A stretch of 64,000 bases of DNA. Origin: JBKPNX01 sp050729115 (GTDB lineage Bacteria; Pseudomonadota; Alphaproteobacteria; Geminicoccales; Geminicoccaceae). The notes beneath the pieces were generated by a model. It had not been told where the DNA came from, ran no database searches, and saw only the letters and a list, made by a program, of their open reading frames with translations. The translations under genes and the position numbers were made by a program. The DNA lies in contig JBOHKK010000001.1 in the NCBI GenBank assembly GCA_050729115.1, positions 4,275 through 68,274 of the forward strand. The letters are read 5' to 3'. Positions 26,182-34,691 of this stretch are shown here, piece after piece; the stretch's first letter is position 1; each line of letters opens with the position of its first letter.

Positions 26182-26396
26182 GGCTTACGAGCCGGAACCC
26201 GATAGCCACCCTTTTCGATCACCCTGACCAACTGGTCTTCGCTGGCGGTCTGCGGGTCATAGAGGATTCGCGCCCGGCGGTCCTTGTAGGAAATCTCGGC
26301 GGCCCGTACGCCCGGCTGCGCATCGATCAGAGCTTTGATCGTCTCAGCGCAACCCCCGCAGTGCATGCCTTCGATCGTGAGCGTGACGGATTTCAT
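26178..26396 (-). CDS. Small heavy-metal-associated (HMA) domain protein
   Basis: 72 residues, a single HMA domain (CopZ/MerP like) without signal peptide. Metal motif is IEGMHCGGCAETIKAL (GMHCxxC), and the C-terminal half has the typical EISYKDRRARILYDP. It is likely a cytoplasmic chaperone for the downstream ATPase. It overlaps the regulator gene upstream and the CcdA-like gene downstream, each by four bases. Confidence 0.88.
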   Translation of the reverse strand: MKSVTLTIEGMHCGGCAETIKALIDAQPGVRAAEISYKDRRARILYDPQTASEDQLVRVIEKGGYRVPARKP

Positions 26397-26848
26397 GTCA
26401 GTGCTCCGTCGTGTGCTTGAGAAGCGCTCCTCGACCGCGGTTGCCGGACGACCTCGAGCGCTTCAAGGATCGTGCACGCCCGCAGCGCCCCGTGACCCGG
26501 GCACGCCGCGATGATGTCTTCGAGGGCGCCACGAATCCGCTCCAGCTCGGCGATCTTCCGATGGACTTCCTTGACCTTCGCCGTGGCTCTTTCGCGCACG
26601 TCCCTGCAATCGGCCGAAGGATCTGCCCGCAGCGACAGCAGTTCTTTGATCTCGCGCAGCGAGAAGCCGATCTGCTGGGCCTGCCGGACGAACTGGATTC
26701 GCCTCACCGTATCGGTCGAGTAAACCCGATAGCCGGCGCCATCGGGCTTCGGCGGCTGCTCGATCAGCCCGCGCCGCTCGTAAAAGCGAATCGTCTCGAC
26801 GCCGACGCCCGCCGCCCGGGCCGCCTTGCCAATCGTCACTGCTTTCAT
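26393..26848 (-). CDS. MerR-family metal-responsive regulator
   Basis: 151 residues from ATG 26848. DNA-binding part TIGKAARAAGVGVETIRFYE. Cys positions are those of MerR itself: ADCRDVRERA, then ACPGHGALRACTILEAL with C-x8-C spacing. This suits Hg(II) or a related thiophilic ion. It is the first gene of its operon and lies just behind a MerR-type promoter, so it is probably autoregulated along with the HMA, CcdA-like and ATPase genes. Confidence 0.87.
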   Translation of the reverse strand: MKAVTIGKAARAAGVGVETIRFYERRGLIEQPPKPDGAGYRVYSTDTVRRIQFVRQAQQIGFSLREIKELLSLRADPSADCRDVRERATAKVKEVHRKIAELERIRGALEDIIAACPGHGALRACTILEALEVVRQPRSRSASQAHDGALT

Positions 26849-26882
26849 CGTCTGTTCTCGACCGTTCACGCACCCCGCTCCT

Positions 26883-26913
26883 GATATAGGGTCCGTATCA
26901 TGGTCCGGAGCAA
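26883..26913 (-). promoter_or_regulatory. MerR-type promoter of the regulator-HMA-CcdA-ATPase operon
   Basis: Minus strand: -35 TTGCTC (26908-26913), 19-base spacer, -10 TATATC (26883-26888). The dyad TCCGGACCATGATACGGA fits the Tn501-like pattern TCCGTAC...GTACGGA. It lies 35 bases before the regulator's start codon. Confidence 0.72.
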
Positions 26914-26944
26914 GCGGGCGGCGTGGACCGCATATCCCTTGAAA

Positions 26945-27112
26945 TCAACGCACGAAAAATGCCACCGCCGTCTTCGAGGCAATCGTTGCGTCCAGAAGCC
27001 GTCCGTCTCGAACGTGGATCACGCGGTCCGCCAGCCGGGCCAGGTCTTCCGCGTGCGTCACCACGAGCACTGTCCGCTCCGTCAAGATTTCCGGCAGAAG
27101 CCCGTAGATCAT
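26945..27112 (-). pseudogene. 3-prime fragment of an ABC transporter ATPase gene
   Basis: Reading the reverse strand from 27112 gives an open frame of 55 codons: MIYGLLPEILTERTVLVVTH, then AEDLARLADRVIHVRDGRLL. This is the region after Walker B, with the H-loop histidine in VVTHAED, so it is the last quarter of an ABC ATPase. No Walker A, signature or Walker B is found upstream. It is a remnant. Confidence 0.65.
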
Positions 27113-27498
27113 CTGACCGGATCGCGAATTGAGATTGCTTCTGCCGACTCAGCCGGATCGGCCTTTGGGCCGAGGCGATGCAGGTCGCAGCGGCTATAAA
27201 CGATGTCAGCTCGACGGCGGGTGGATGGCGCTCGGCCAGGAAGCGCCTGGCTTTGCGCAGTGAAGGCGGCGCCCTCCCGCGATCGCCGGGGCGAGGCGCT
27301 GGAGCAAGCCTATAGTGACTTCGATGATGTTCTCTCAGGCGGTGACGTGAGTGAACGGCGGCGTCGCCGTCGCGCTGGCGCTTGGCTGGGCGCAGATCGC
27401 CGTCGCAGCAGCTGCCGATCGCGTCATCCGGCCGTCGGACGGAGCACGGGCCGGAAGCGGCCCATTTGAGCAAGCGGACATCCGCCCGGTACGGCGGA
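27113..27498. other. Stretch without a recognisable gene
   Basis: About 385 bases right of the ABC fragment. I found no frame with protein-like character. It is probably further decayed DNA left by the event that truncated the ABC gene. Confidence 0.4.
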
Positions 27499-28059
27499 TC
27501 AGGCGTAGGCCTCATCGCAGCGCCGGGCGGCCACTCGTAGCGTCAGCGCCGTCCCCGCCAGCAGGAAGACGAACGCCGCCGGGATCATCAGCCCCATGAG
27601 CGTGACCAGCGATGCCGTGACCTGAACGCCCAGCAGGACGAACAGCATGGGCGCGCAGCACGCGCTGCCTGCGAGCAGCCCCGGCAGACCCGCAAGCACC
27701 CCCGTAGCCGGCCTGAGGCCGCAGGCGACGGCGCAGCGTCGGGCGATGCGCACCAGTGCGATCTGGCATCCGGTGAGCAGGCCGAGCGCCAGGCCGATGG
27801 CGATGTTCATCGGCGAGATCAGCCACACCAGGTAAGGCGTCTCCAGGATCGCCACCGCCTCGAACTGGAAAGGCGCCCGCTCGCGCAGGAGCAGACTCTC
27901 CCAGTTCGGCACTATGAAAATCGAGGTCGGGCGAGAGGCACCATCGATCGTCAGATCAGCCACGGCGATCTGGAACACCGCCAGATATACCAGTGCGATG
28001 CCCCAGACGAGGACTTGGCTGGCCGGGTCGGTGAGAAGACGCCGCAGGATCTCACTCAT
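27499..28059 (-). CDS. Uncharacterised membrane protein with a CC pair
   Basis: 186 residues, five helices and one larger periplasmic loop (DGASRPTSIFIVPNWESLLL). The fourth helix region holds LLAGSACCAPMLFVLLG, a vicinal Cys pair next to proline, recalling metal or disulfide carriers. Not assigned to a family. It overlaps the end of the DUF3179 gene by eight bases and is read after it. Confidence 0.62.
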   Translation of the reverse strand: MSEILRRLLTDPASQVLVWGIALVYLAVFQIAVADLTIDGASRPTSIFIVPNWESLLLRERAPFQFEAVAILETPYLVWLISPMNIAIGLALGLLTGCQIALVRIARRCAVACGLRPATGVLAGLPGLLAGSACCAPMLFVLLGVQVTASLVTLMGLMIPAAFVFLLAGTALTLRVAARRCDEAYA

Positions 28060-29113
28060 GAACTGCCGTCTCGGGATAGAAGGCCGCCCAGGCGAACCAC
28101 ATCGCCTGGAAGGCATTTACTGGCTCGAGGGCATCGCCACCGGACCAGGAGACATTGTAGGGACCGGCGCCGTCGATCTGCGCGTCTGCCTTCGTGCGTC
28201 CGCGGAAGACGTAGCCGGTGTCGAGAATCTTGTCGTAGAGAGCCGTGAAGACCTCGCCGTTCGCCTTGAGCTCCAGCCGACCGGCCGCGCGCAGGCTCCC
28301 GAGTCTAACGGCGACCGCTGCATCCCGGGTGCGTGCGCCGATGAAATCGGATTTTGGCGGGGAGCGGCGGTCGTCGTGCATCAGCGGGAACATCGTGCTG
28401 CTGTCCGGCTCGTAATAGCCCGAGGGCGGGTTGTAGGCGCCGTACGGGTCGCGATGGTAGTTGCGCGCAAAGCCCGTATCGGTAGACAGCACCTCCGTGT
28501 CGGGATAGGCGGCTCGCCAGCGCTGCCAAGTGGTCCAGACCACAGGTCGTTCGACCAGTGCCGTGCCGCGGTGCGGGCCGCGGATGCCGATCGCGAGCAC
28601 CTGCGGGAACCAGGTATCGGTGTCGCGGTCGTACATGATCAGGTTGCTGTTCACCAGCCGGCCGGAGACCCCAAACTCTGTCTGTGCGCGCTCGAAGGCG
28701 AGTGCCGTGCCGGTCAGCGGGCAGTAGGTCACGGCAAGCCCGAGGCCGCCCACGGTGTCGTTCACGATCTCATGCCAAACCACGACGCGCTGCGGATAGG
28801 CGCGGGCGACCCCGTTCTCGACCAGCCCGAACACGATGTCGCCGCCGTCGAGGTAACCGTCAGCATCCGCCGCCGTCCAGAATTTGGGGTGGTCAATGGC
28901 GGGGATCCCGTCCTTACCGGGGCCGCCCGACAGCTTGGCGTTGTCGTAGTCCTGCGGCTGCGACGGCATCAGGCGTCCTCCGGGGAGCGTGGGGTACGGG
29001 GCCGCACCACTCGCAGCCATCGTGGCGAGAGGCAAGCCGGCCAGCGACGCCCAGGAGGCCAGGCCGGCCGCGCGACCCATCAGCACCCGGCGTGTCAGAT
29101 CCTCATGAATCAT
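28052..29113 (-). CDS. DUF3179 domain-containing exported protein
   Basis: 353 residues with a Tat-like signal TRRVLMGRAAGLASWAS. The body fits DUF3179: GGDIVFGLVENGVARAYPQR, then VNDTVGGLGLAVTYCPLTGT and FGVSGRLVNSNLIMYDRDTD. The conserved Cys lies in YCPLTG. The family's function is unknown; it is exported and found in diverse bacteria and archaea. It leads a two-gene transcript with the CC membrane protein. Confidence 0.83.
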   Translation of the reverse strand: MIHEDLTRRVLMGRAAGLASWASLAGLPLATMAASGAAPYPTLPGGRLMPSQPQDYDNAKLSGGPGKDGIPAIDHPKFWTAADADGYLDGGDIVFGLVENGVARAYPQRVVVWHEIVNDTVGGLGLAVTYCPLTGTALAFERAQTEFGVSGRLVNSNLIMYDRDTDTWFPQVLAIGIRGPHRGTALVERPVVWTTWQRWRAAYPDTEVLSTDTGFARNYHRDPYGAYNPPSGYYEPDSSTMFPLMHDDRRSPPKSDFIGARTRDAAVAVRLGSLRAAGRLELKANGEVFTALYDKILDTGYVFRGRTKADAQIDGAGPYNVSWSGGDALEPVNAFQAMWFAWAAFYPETAVHE

Positions 29114-29516
29114 GTGCGCCTCCGTTTCACCTCAGCCCCGTCACCACATTTTATGAAGTGCGCCGCTGCTACGCCTCGGCTTGGGCTCCGCTCGATCGAA
29201 AAGCTTTGTCGTGATCGCGGCGGTGTCGAGGCCTTCGGCCGCGTTTCACCAACGCTTTACCGGGCGTGACTGCCCGCCGCCGGTACAACGCCGACGACAC
29301 TCGGATTCACCTCGTCAGCCGTGCTAATGGCGACTGCCGCCACCATAGCGGGTGGGATTGGCATCCTACCTCTGTGATTCTCCCGGCGCGTGGAATGGTG
29401 AACTGTAGACGCTGAAAGCCCTGCCCGCGTGCCCGATTACCTCGTCGAGCTTCGAAGACGCAAACGGCACTGGCCTGGGAGACGTTCGGCTTTGGTTGAA
29501 CATGGGGGTGGAACGA
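29114..29516. other. Intergenic region between DUF3179 gene and FAD oxidoreductase
   Basis: About 400 bases between divergent genes. I see no gene and no clear operator. It should hold promoters for both neighbours. Confidence 0.45.
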
Positions 29517-30659
29517 GTGAGCACAAGCAAGCGTGTCGTCCTCCTGGGTGCCGGGCACGCCCACCTCTACGCTCTCAAGCGCGCGCGGGAATTTTCGCGC
29601 CGAGGGTATGAACTCGTGGTCGTGGCGCCCGACGCGTTCTGGTACTCCGGCCTTGCGACCGGCGTGCTCGGCGGCAAGTACGCGCCCGAAATGGACCGGG
29701 TGGACGTCGGCGTGCTGGTCGCGCGCGGCGGCGGCCGCTTCAGGCAAGACAGAGTCGTCGGCGTTGATGTCGCTTCTCACACAGTTCACCTCGAAGCATC
29801 GCCGCCACTGTCGTATGACGCGCTCTCCATCACGCTCGGCAGCTGCCCGCCGCCGATCCCGGCTGCGAGCAAAGCGGTCGGCTGCTATTCGGTGAAGCCG
29901 ATCCGCCGTCTGTGCGAGCTGCGCGCCGATCTCGAGACGCGCTTTGACGATCGTCCCGGTCGCCGGGTTCGAGTTGCCGTTGCGGGAGGCGGGGTCACTG
30001 CGTGCGAGGTCGCCGCCAACGTCGCGGCTCTCGCCGAGGCTCGCGGCGGGCGCACCGACGTGACGGTGCTCGCGGGCAGCCGCCTCCTCAAGCAGTTGCC
30101 GGATCGGGCGGCGCGCCGCGTGGTCGGAGCGCTCGAGCGGCGTGGCGTGCGGTTCTACAGTCCCGCGCGGGTGGCGGGTGTCGAGACCGGGCGCGCGATC
30201 CTCGAGGATGAGCGCGCGGTCGCTTTCGATCTGTTCGTGAACGCCACCGGGCTCAGGCCCTCCCCGATCGTCCGCGAGATCGGACTGCCGGTCGACGACG
30301 AAGGGGCGCTCCTGGTGGACCACAGCCTGCGCTCGATCGCCGATCCGACGGTGCACGGTGGTGGCGATTGCATCACGCTTAGCGATGAGAAGCTCGCGAG
30401 GATCGGCGTATACGCGATTCGCGAGGCGCCGGTGCTGTACCGCAATCTGTTGGCCGCGCTCGGAAGCGGTGAAACCACGCGCTTTAAGCCCCAGACCAAG
30501 TTCCTCTGGATCATGAACCTGGGCGACGGCACCGGCCTTGCCGCCCGCGGCCGGCTATGGTGGCACGGCCGGCTCGCCTTTCGACTCAAGGATTGGATCG
30601 ACCGCCGGTTCCTGCGCGAATACCAGCTGGCCGCCGGCGTTGCCGCGCCGCCTGAGTGA
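29517..30659 (+). CDS. FAD-dependent NADH dehydrogenase-like oxidoreductase
   Basis: About 380 residues, two-dinucleotide-binding-domain flavoprotein close to type II NADH dehydrogenases and the flavoprotein part of selenide-dikinase fusions. N-terminal FAD motif VVLLGAGHAHLYALKRA, with the HAH variant seen in that subgroup; FWYSGLATGVLGG next; NAD fold VRVAVAGGGVTACEVAANVA; and VHGGGDCITL near the C-terminus. GTG at 29517 has a GGGGGTGG tract upstream; ATG at 29502 is the alternative. The electron acceptor is unknown. Confidence 0.78.
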   Translation: MSTSKRVVLLGAGHAHLYALKRAREFSRRGYELVVVAPDAFWYSGLATGVLGGKYAPEMDRVDVGVLVARGGGRFRQDRVVGVDVASHTVHLEASPPLSYDALSITLGSCPPPIPAASKAVGCYSVKPIRRLCELRADLETRFDDRPGRRVRVAVAGGGVTACEVAANVAALAEARGGRTDVTVLAGSRLLKQLPDRAARRVVGALERRGVRFYSPARVAGVETGRAILEDERAVAFDLFVNATGLRPSPIVREIGLPVDDEGALLVDHSLRSIADPTVHGGGDCITLSDEKLARIGVYAIREAPVLYRNLLAALGSGETTRFKPQTKFLWIMNLGDGTGLAARGRLWWHGRLAFRLKDWIDRRFLREYQLAAGVAAPPE

Positions 30660-30782
30660 CTTGAAGCGAAGCCAACGACTCCGCGGCCATTCCCGCTCCT
30701 CCGCCGTGGTGTCCTATCCAGCCGCTCGCTCGCCATGGCGACCGGAGGAAGAAAGCGATCAGCGAATGCATTTGCCGCATCC

Positions 30783-33317
30783 TCAGACCACGTAGCGATC
30801 CCAACCACCGTAATGTTCGGAGCTCCGCTTGCCGCGCGGCAGACTGAGAGCGATCAGCGCCGCCCCGGCGAGCACACCGGCCCAGGCGCCGAGCAGGGTG
30901 GCGCCCGGCAGCAGCCAAGGCGCGGCGATCAGCCAGAGGCCGAACAGGACATTGATGAAGCGCAAGGGCCGCGCGACCTCGGCCATGGCGCTCACCGCCA
31001 CGGTGATGGCGAGCGCGCCGATCAAGTGGTCACTGTCCGCCAGCGGCGGTTCGGTGCCGAAGATCAGGCGGCTGAACATGAGCCAGACGCCCAAGGCGGC
31101 GCTCGCAACCAGCGTCCAAGGCACGGTCACCCCCCAGGCCATCGCTGCCCCCATCGTCCGCAGATCCGCCCCGAAGCCTGGTCGCTCACTCTCCGTGGCG
31201 CCCGGCATGGCGCCGCCCTGGAAGAAGGTACGCCAGAAGGGCTTGCCTGCCCGGTGGCTGTGCAGGAGGAACTGCCCCATCGCCACGAGCTCGTCGAGCG
31301 CGAAGGGGATCATGATCAGCATAGCGAGCGCTGCGAGCAAACAGAGCGTGCAATAGGTACCGATGACGATTGGCTGGATGATGATGAAATAGATGCTGAC
31401 GACGCCGAGCGGCACCACGACGATACCGAACAGGACCACCATCCAGGGCATAGTGCGCCAGCGGCGGCGGTCGCCCATGACGCCCATCAGCACCTCGAAC
31501 ATGTAGCTCACCGCACCGAGGCCGGCGTCGGCGATCGGCCAGGCCTTCGAAACGTCCGAGGTGATGATGACCTCGGTGCCGTTCAGGCCGCCTCCACCGG
31601 AGAAGAACGGTTCCCAAACCCCGTCGACGTGCCCGAGCTGGTAGGCGGCGAGGGAGCGGGCGATGACGAAGCCGACAAAGCCAAGCGCGATGATGGGCAG
31701 GCGCTGCAGGTAGGTCGATGGGGAGTAGGTCCAGCCGGGCGGGGTATCTGAGCTGTCCATCATCCCTTCGCGGCTCATGCCCGGCATCATCGGCACCAGG
31801 ATGGCGAAGGCGATGACCAGCGCGCCGATGAAGGTGTCGTTGGCGTAGACCGCAGCGCTCGGCGACCAGAAGACGAGCGGCGCGAACAGGAGCCAGATCC
31901 CCACTGCGGTATTCGCCCATTGCGCCCACGCGAAGCGCTGAGAGAGAGACAACGCACCGAATGCCATGATCAGCAGGCCGCTGGTCAGGTCGCTCCAGGC
32001 GGTGAGTGCGCTGCGCAACCCGGGCTCCCACAACCCGCGCTCCTCGGTCACGCGTAGCACGCCTTCGCCGAAGGCCGCATGGTCGAACGTGCCGAAGACG
32101 AACGGACTGGCCGCCAGCCAGGCGCCGAGCATGATGTTGAGAAAGTGCACCCAGAGCATGCCGAGGTGCATCCGCCGCATCCCCTCCATGTGCTCGCGCA
32201 CCATCTCCTGATGCTCGAGCGGATCGGCGGTGGGCTGCTCCTGCTGATCCTGCTCGACCCGCTTCGCCGCCACCCTGGCGGCGTTCAGCTTGTTCGCCCG
32301 ATACCAGCCGACCGGATCGGCGTCGAGCGCTGCGACGATTTTCGGCAGCGTCCGCCGCAGGGAATGCTTCGGCTCCCAGCCGAGGACGCTCCGGGCACGA
32401 GAGAGGTCGAGCTCGTAGTGGTCGTCGGCGATCTCGACCATCCACGGCTTGATGAACGGATCCTCCTCCAGAATCTCGTCCTGGACCCACGCGCCGGTCC
32501 TGGCTAAGGCTTTCGGGACTTGGCGTGTCTCCCACTCCTCATCGTGGATGAGCCAGCCGAGCTCGCGCTGAATCTCGCCGAAGCTCATCGTCTCCGGCTC
32601 GCCGAGGAGGAGCGGAAGCTCGGGCGGCAGCTCCTTGCGGCGCTCGACGATCCGCAGCAAAGCGTCCGTAAGGTCGTCGAGATGCAAGAAGGGCTGTCCG
32701 GTCCGGAGGTCGCCCGGATAGGAATGACTGATGAGCTTGCGCTCATAGATCCGAGAAATCTGTCGAGCGAGGAAGGCTGAACGGCAGAGATCGTCGTAGA
32801 CCCCGGCAGGACGCACCAGAACGGCCGGGATGGAACCGCGCTGCTCTTGGATCAGCCGCTCCGTTCGGATCTTGGATTCCCGGTACGGGAGCTTTGGGTC
32901 GATTGGCCAGTCCTCGTCGATCGGTTGCGCACGTTTGCCGGGCGCATGGACCAACATGGTGCTGGCGAAGACAAACTGCTCGACCTCGAAGGATTGCAGG
33001 CCGCGCAACAGCCGTTCGGTGCCACGAACGGTGACTTGTTCGTATTTCGGATTTGGCTCACCAGTAAGGTCGAAATAGGCGGCGAGGTGGATTACCGAAG
33101 CAATGCGCTCGCCATAGGCCGTTCGCACCCGCCGAAGCGCGGCCTCGACACTCTCTTCGGAAGTCAGATCGATGCAGATGCATTCGGCGGCCGGTGGTGG
33201 ATGAGGCGGCGTCGCACGGTCCAGGCCGACCAGGGCGAAATGGTTGCCCAGCTTTTCGATCAGCGCCGCGCCGATGAAACCGCTGCTGCCGGTGACGACT
33301 ACCGTGTCCTTTTCCAT
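30783..33317 (-). CDS. Fusion: NAD-dependent epimerase/dehydratase, SPW segments and VKOR-like domain
   Basis: 844 residues with three parts. Residues 1-330 form an extended short-chain dehydrogenase: VTGSSGFIGAALIE nucleotide motif and LPYRESKIRTERL with the YxxxK pair. From about 380 the protein is membranous, with SPW-type helices (LNIMLGAWLAASPFVFG; later VLFGLWLIAAPWLL near 795). Residues 550-690 resemble vitamin K epoxide reductase, with redox motif YCTLC (Cys 656 and 659) and the typical AWPIADAGLGAVSYMFEVL. The second loop cysteine pair of VKOR is missing. A VKOR-like domain could re-oxidise thiols or reduce quinone; why an SDR is attached is unknown. Confidence 0.82.
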   Translation of the reverse strand: MEKDTVVVTGSSGFIGAALIEKLGNHFALVGLDRATPPHPPPAAECICIDLTSEESVEAALRRVRTAYGERIASVIHLAAYFDLTGEPNPKYEQVTVRGTERLLRGLQSFEVEQFVFASTMLVHAPGKRAQPIDEDWPIDPKLPYRESKIRTERLIQEQRGSIPAVLVRPAGVYDDLCRSAFLARQISRIYERKLISHSYPGDLRTGQPFLHLDDLTDALLRIVERRKELPPELPLLLGEPETMSFGEIQRELGWLIHDEEWETRQVPKALARTGAWVQDEILEEDPFIKPWMVEIADDHYELDLSRARSVLGWEPKHSLRRTLPKIVAALDADPVGWYRANKLNAARVAAKRVEQDQQEQPTADPLEHQEMVREHMEGMRRMHLGMLWVHFLNIMLGAWLAASPFVFGTFDHAAFGEGVLRVTEERGLWEPGLRSALTAWSDLTSGLLIMAFGALSLSQRFAWAQWANTAVGIWLLFAPLVFWSPSAAVYANDTFIGALVIAFAILVPMMPGMSREGMMDSSDTPPGWTYSPSTYLQRLPIIALGFVGFVIARSLAAYQLGHVDGVWEPFFSGGGGLNGTEVIITSDVSKAWPIADAGLGAVSYMFEVLMGVMGDRRRWRTMPWMVVLFGIVVVPLGVVSIYFIIIQPIVIGTYCTLCLLAALAMLIMIPFALDELVAMGQFLLHSHRAGKPFWRTFFQGGAMPGATESERPGFGADLRTMGAAMAWGVTVPWTLVASAALGVWLMFSRLIFGTEPPLADSDHLIGALAITVAVSAMAEVARPLRFINVLFGLWLIAAPWLLPGATLLGAWAGVLAGAALIALSLPRGKRSSEHYGGWDRYVV

Positions 33318-33362
33318 CGTGTGGCTTACCGCCCCTGACTTAGGTAATCGGTTGATCCGTTA

Positions 33363-33479
33363 TTAACGGCTGGACATCAGATATTTGACCAGCGCCGCAG
33401 CAGCGAGGATCAGCACGATGAGCACGACAAGGCCGATCGGGCCCATGCCGCCCATCATCCAGCCCATGCCGTCCATCAT
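33363..33479 (-). CDS. Met-rich one-helix micropeptide
   Basis: 38 residues: an N-terminal methionine cluster MMDGMGWMMGGMG, one membrane helix, and the end ALVKYLMSSR. GGGAGGGCG precedes the ATG at 33479. It closely resembles the 41-residue peptide at 41916-42041 (shared methionine head and AAALVKYL end), which argues that both are real. Methionine clusters commonly bind Cu(I) in the periplasm. It is downstream of a CueR gene on the same strand. Confidence 0.72.
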   Translation of the reverse strand: MMDGMGWMMGGMGPIGLVVLIVLILAAAALVKYLMSSR

Positions 33480-33638
33480 GGCGCGCCCTCCCGCGTGATC
33501 CGCATCTACGTGACATACGCTTTGACAACGGCGCAGGCGGCGTAATGTTTCCGGTCGCCGTGCAAGGGGGCGCGTGCATACGCCGACCAGCACTGCGCTT
33601 GGCGCTTTCGCGGGACGCGTGATGCTGGATGGCGCGGC

Positions 33639-34118
33639 TCAATCCCATTCCATGCCCGCTTCGCCGACCTCGGCTCGTCCGCGTCGGGCACCGTTCGCTC
33701 GACCGGCTCCGTTCGCCCAGCCACTCTCCTCGGGATCGGCAAGATCCCTCAGGATCGGGCAGTCGGGTCGGTCGTCACCGTCGCAGTGGTCCGCCAGATG
33801 CTTCACCGTATCCCGCAGTGCCTCGAGCTCTGCGATCTTTGCCTGGAGCTCGGCCACGTGGTCGAGGGCGACGCGCTTCACCTCGGCGCTGGACCGGTCG
33901 CGGTCGCGCCACAATCCCAAAAGCTGCTCGACGCGCTCCACCGAGAACCCAAGACTTCGCGCCCGTTTGATGAAGGGCAGCGTATGGACGTCCGAGGTGG
34001 TGTAGGCGCGATAGTTGCCGGTGGTCCGCCTGGCCTCGGAAATCAGCCCGATGTCCTCGTAGTAGCGGATGGTCTTCGCCGGAAGGCCAGACGTCCTTGC
34101 GGCTTCTCCAATATTCAT
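33639..34118 (-). CDS. cueR: CueR-type copper-responsive MerR-family regulator
   Basis: 159 residues. N-terminus MNIGEAARTSGLPAKTIRYY is near identical to CueR proteins. The Cu(I) site is HCDGDDRPDCPILRDL, with C-x7-C, the CueR arrangement, and no MerR-type Cys82 (SAEVKRV instead). The C-terminus has an added 30-residue Arg/Gly-rich tail. Two CueR boxes lie 270-340 bases upstream. Confidence 0.9.
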   Translation of the reverse strand: MNIGEAARTSGLPAKTIRYYEDIGLISEARRTTGNYRAYTTSDVHTLPFIKRARSLGFSVERVEQLLGLWRDRDRSSAEVKRVALDHVAELQAKIAELEALRDTVKHLADHCDGDDRPDCPILRDLADPEESGWANGAGRANGARRGRAEVGEAGMEWD

Positions 34119-34382
34119 GGATCCTCCTTCCCTTAGGGCTGTCGGGCGTACAGTTCACAAGGTGCGACCAATTGATGCCTGTGCTGAGGCCGCTGAAGGC
34201 CGTGTCTGCGCGCAATCACTGCGCACCAGGCGATTGTCATGGCCGCCCTTTCGAGATGCGTCCGCATGATGCGCACCTGAGTCAACGACGTGGCGATTGA
34301 TTCCTGCTCGTCGTCAGAGGTGAAATCGATCCTGCCGCGATGCCAGACGTCCTGCTTCTCCGTTCCGGCCCGGCTCGGGAGA

Positions 34383-34417
34383 AAGATTGACCTTCCAGTG
34401 AGTGGAAGGTCAAGGGC
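34383..34417. promoter_or_regulatory. CueR box 1, promoter-like on both strands
   Basis: The dyad ACCTTCC-AGTGAGT-GGAAGGT (34390-34410) matches the E. coli CueR box at copA in both arms. TTGACC occurs at each side. Read leftwards, the -35 is at 34408-34413, the spacer is 19 bases and AATCTT is the -10 (34383-34388), pointing at cueR. Read rightwards, the -10 (AAGGGC) is poor. Confidence 0.7.
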
Positions 34418-34428
34418 GAAGGCGAGGG

Positions 34429-34459
34429 TTGACCTTCCTCCGGCTGGAAGGTCGATGGT
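34429..34459 (+). promoter_or_regulatory. CueR box 2, rightward
   Basis: -35 TTGACC (34429-34434), 19-base spacer, -10 GATGGT (34454-34459). The dyad ACCTTCC-TCCGGCT-GGAAGGT spans 34432-34452 and is perfect in its seven-base arms. It should fire rightwards in response to Cu(I), towards the kinase remnant. Confidence 0.72.
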
Positions 34460-34691
34460 TAATCCGGTTCAGCACCCCAGAAAATTGTACGGTCCCTACG
34501 CCTAGGGAATGAGCTGCGGCCGTTGCCGCCCAGATGGTCGCGGAGATCGTCAAGCCGCCGCATCCGGCGCCTTCATGAAGCGCGACTGCGGGGGCGCGGC
34601 TGAGTCGAATGGAATTCTGGCGTGCTCGTGGACACAACGTGGGCAGCAGCAACGCCGGGCAAGGGCTGGCCTCAACAGAGGGAGAGATCCT

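Larger units (their letters stand above)
34119..34691. other. Intergenic region holding CueR boxes
   Basis: 570 bases between cueR and the sensor-kinase remnant. Apart from the two CueR-box promoters at 34383-34459 I see nothing coding. An open frame from ATG 34509 is in phase with the kinase but has no good ribosome site. Confidence 0.5.
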
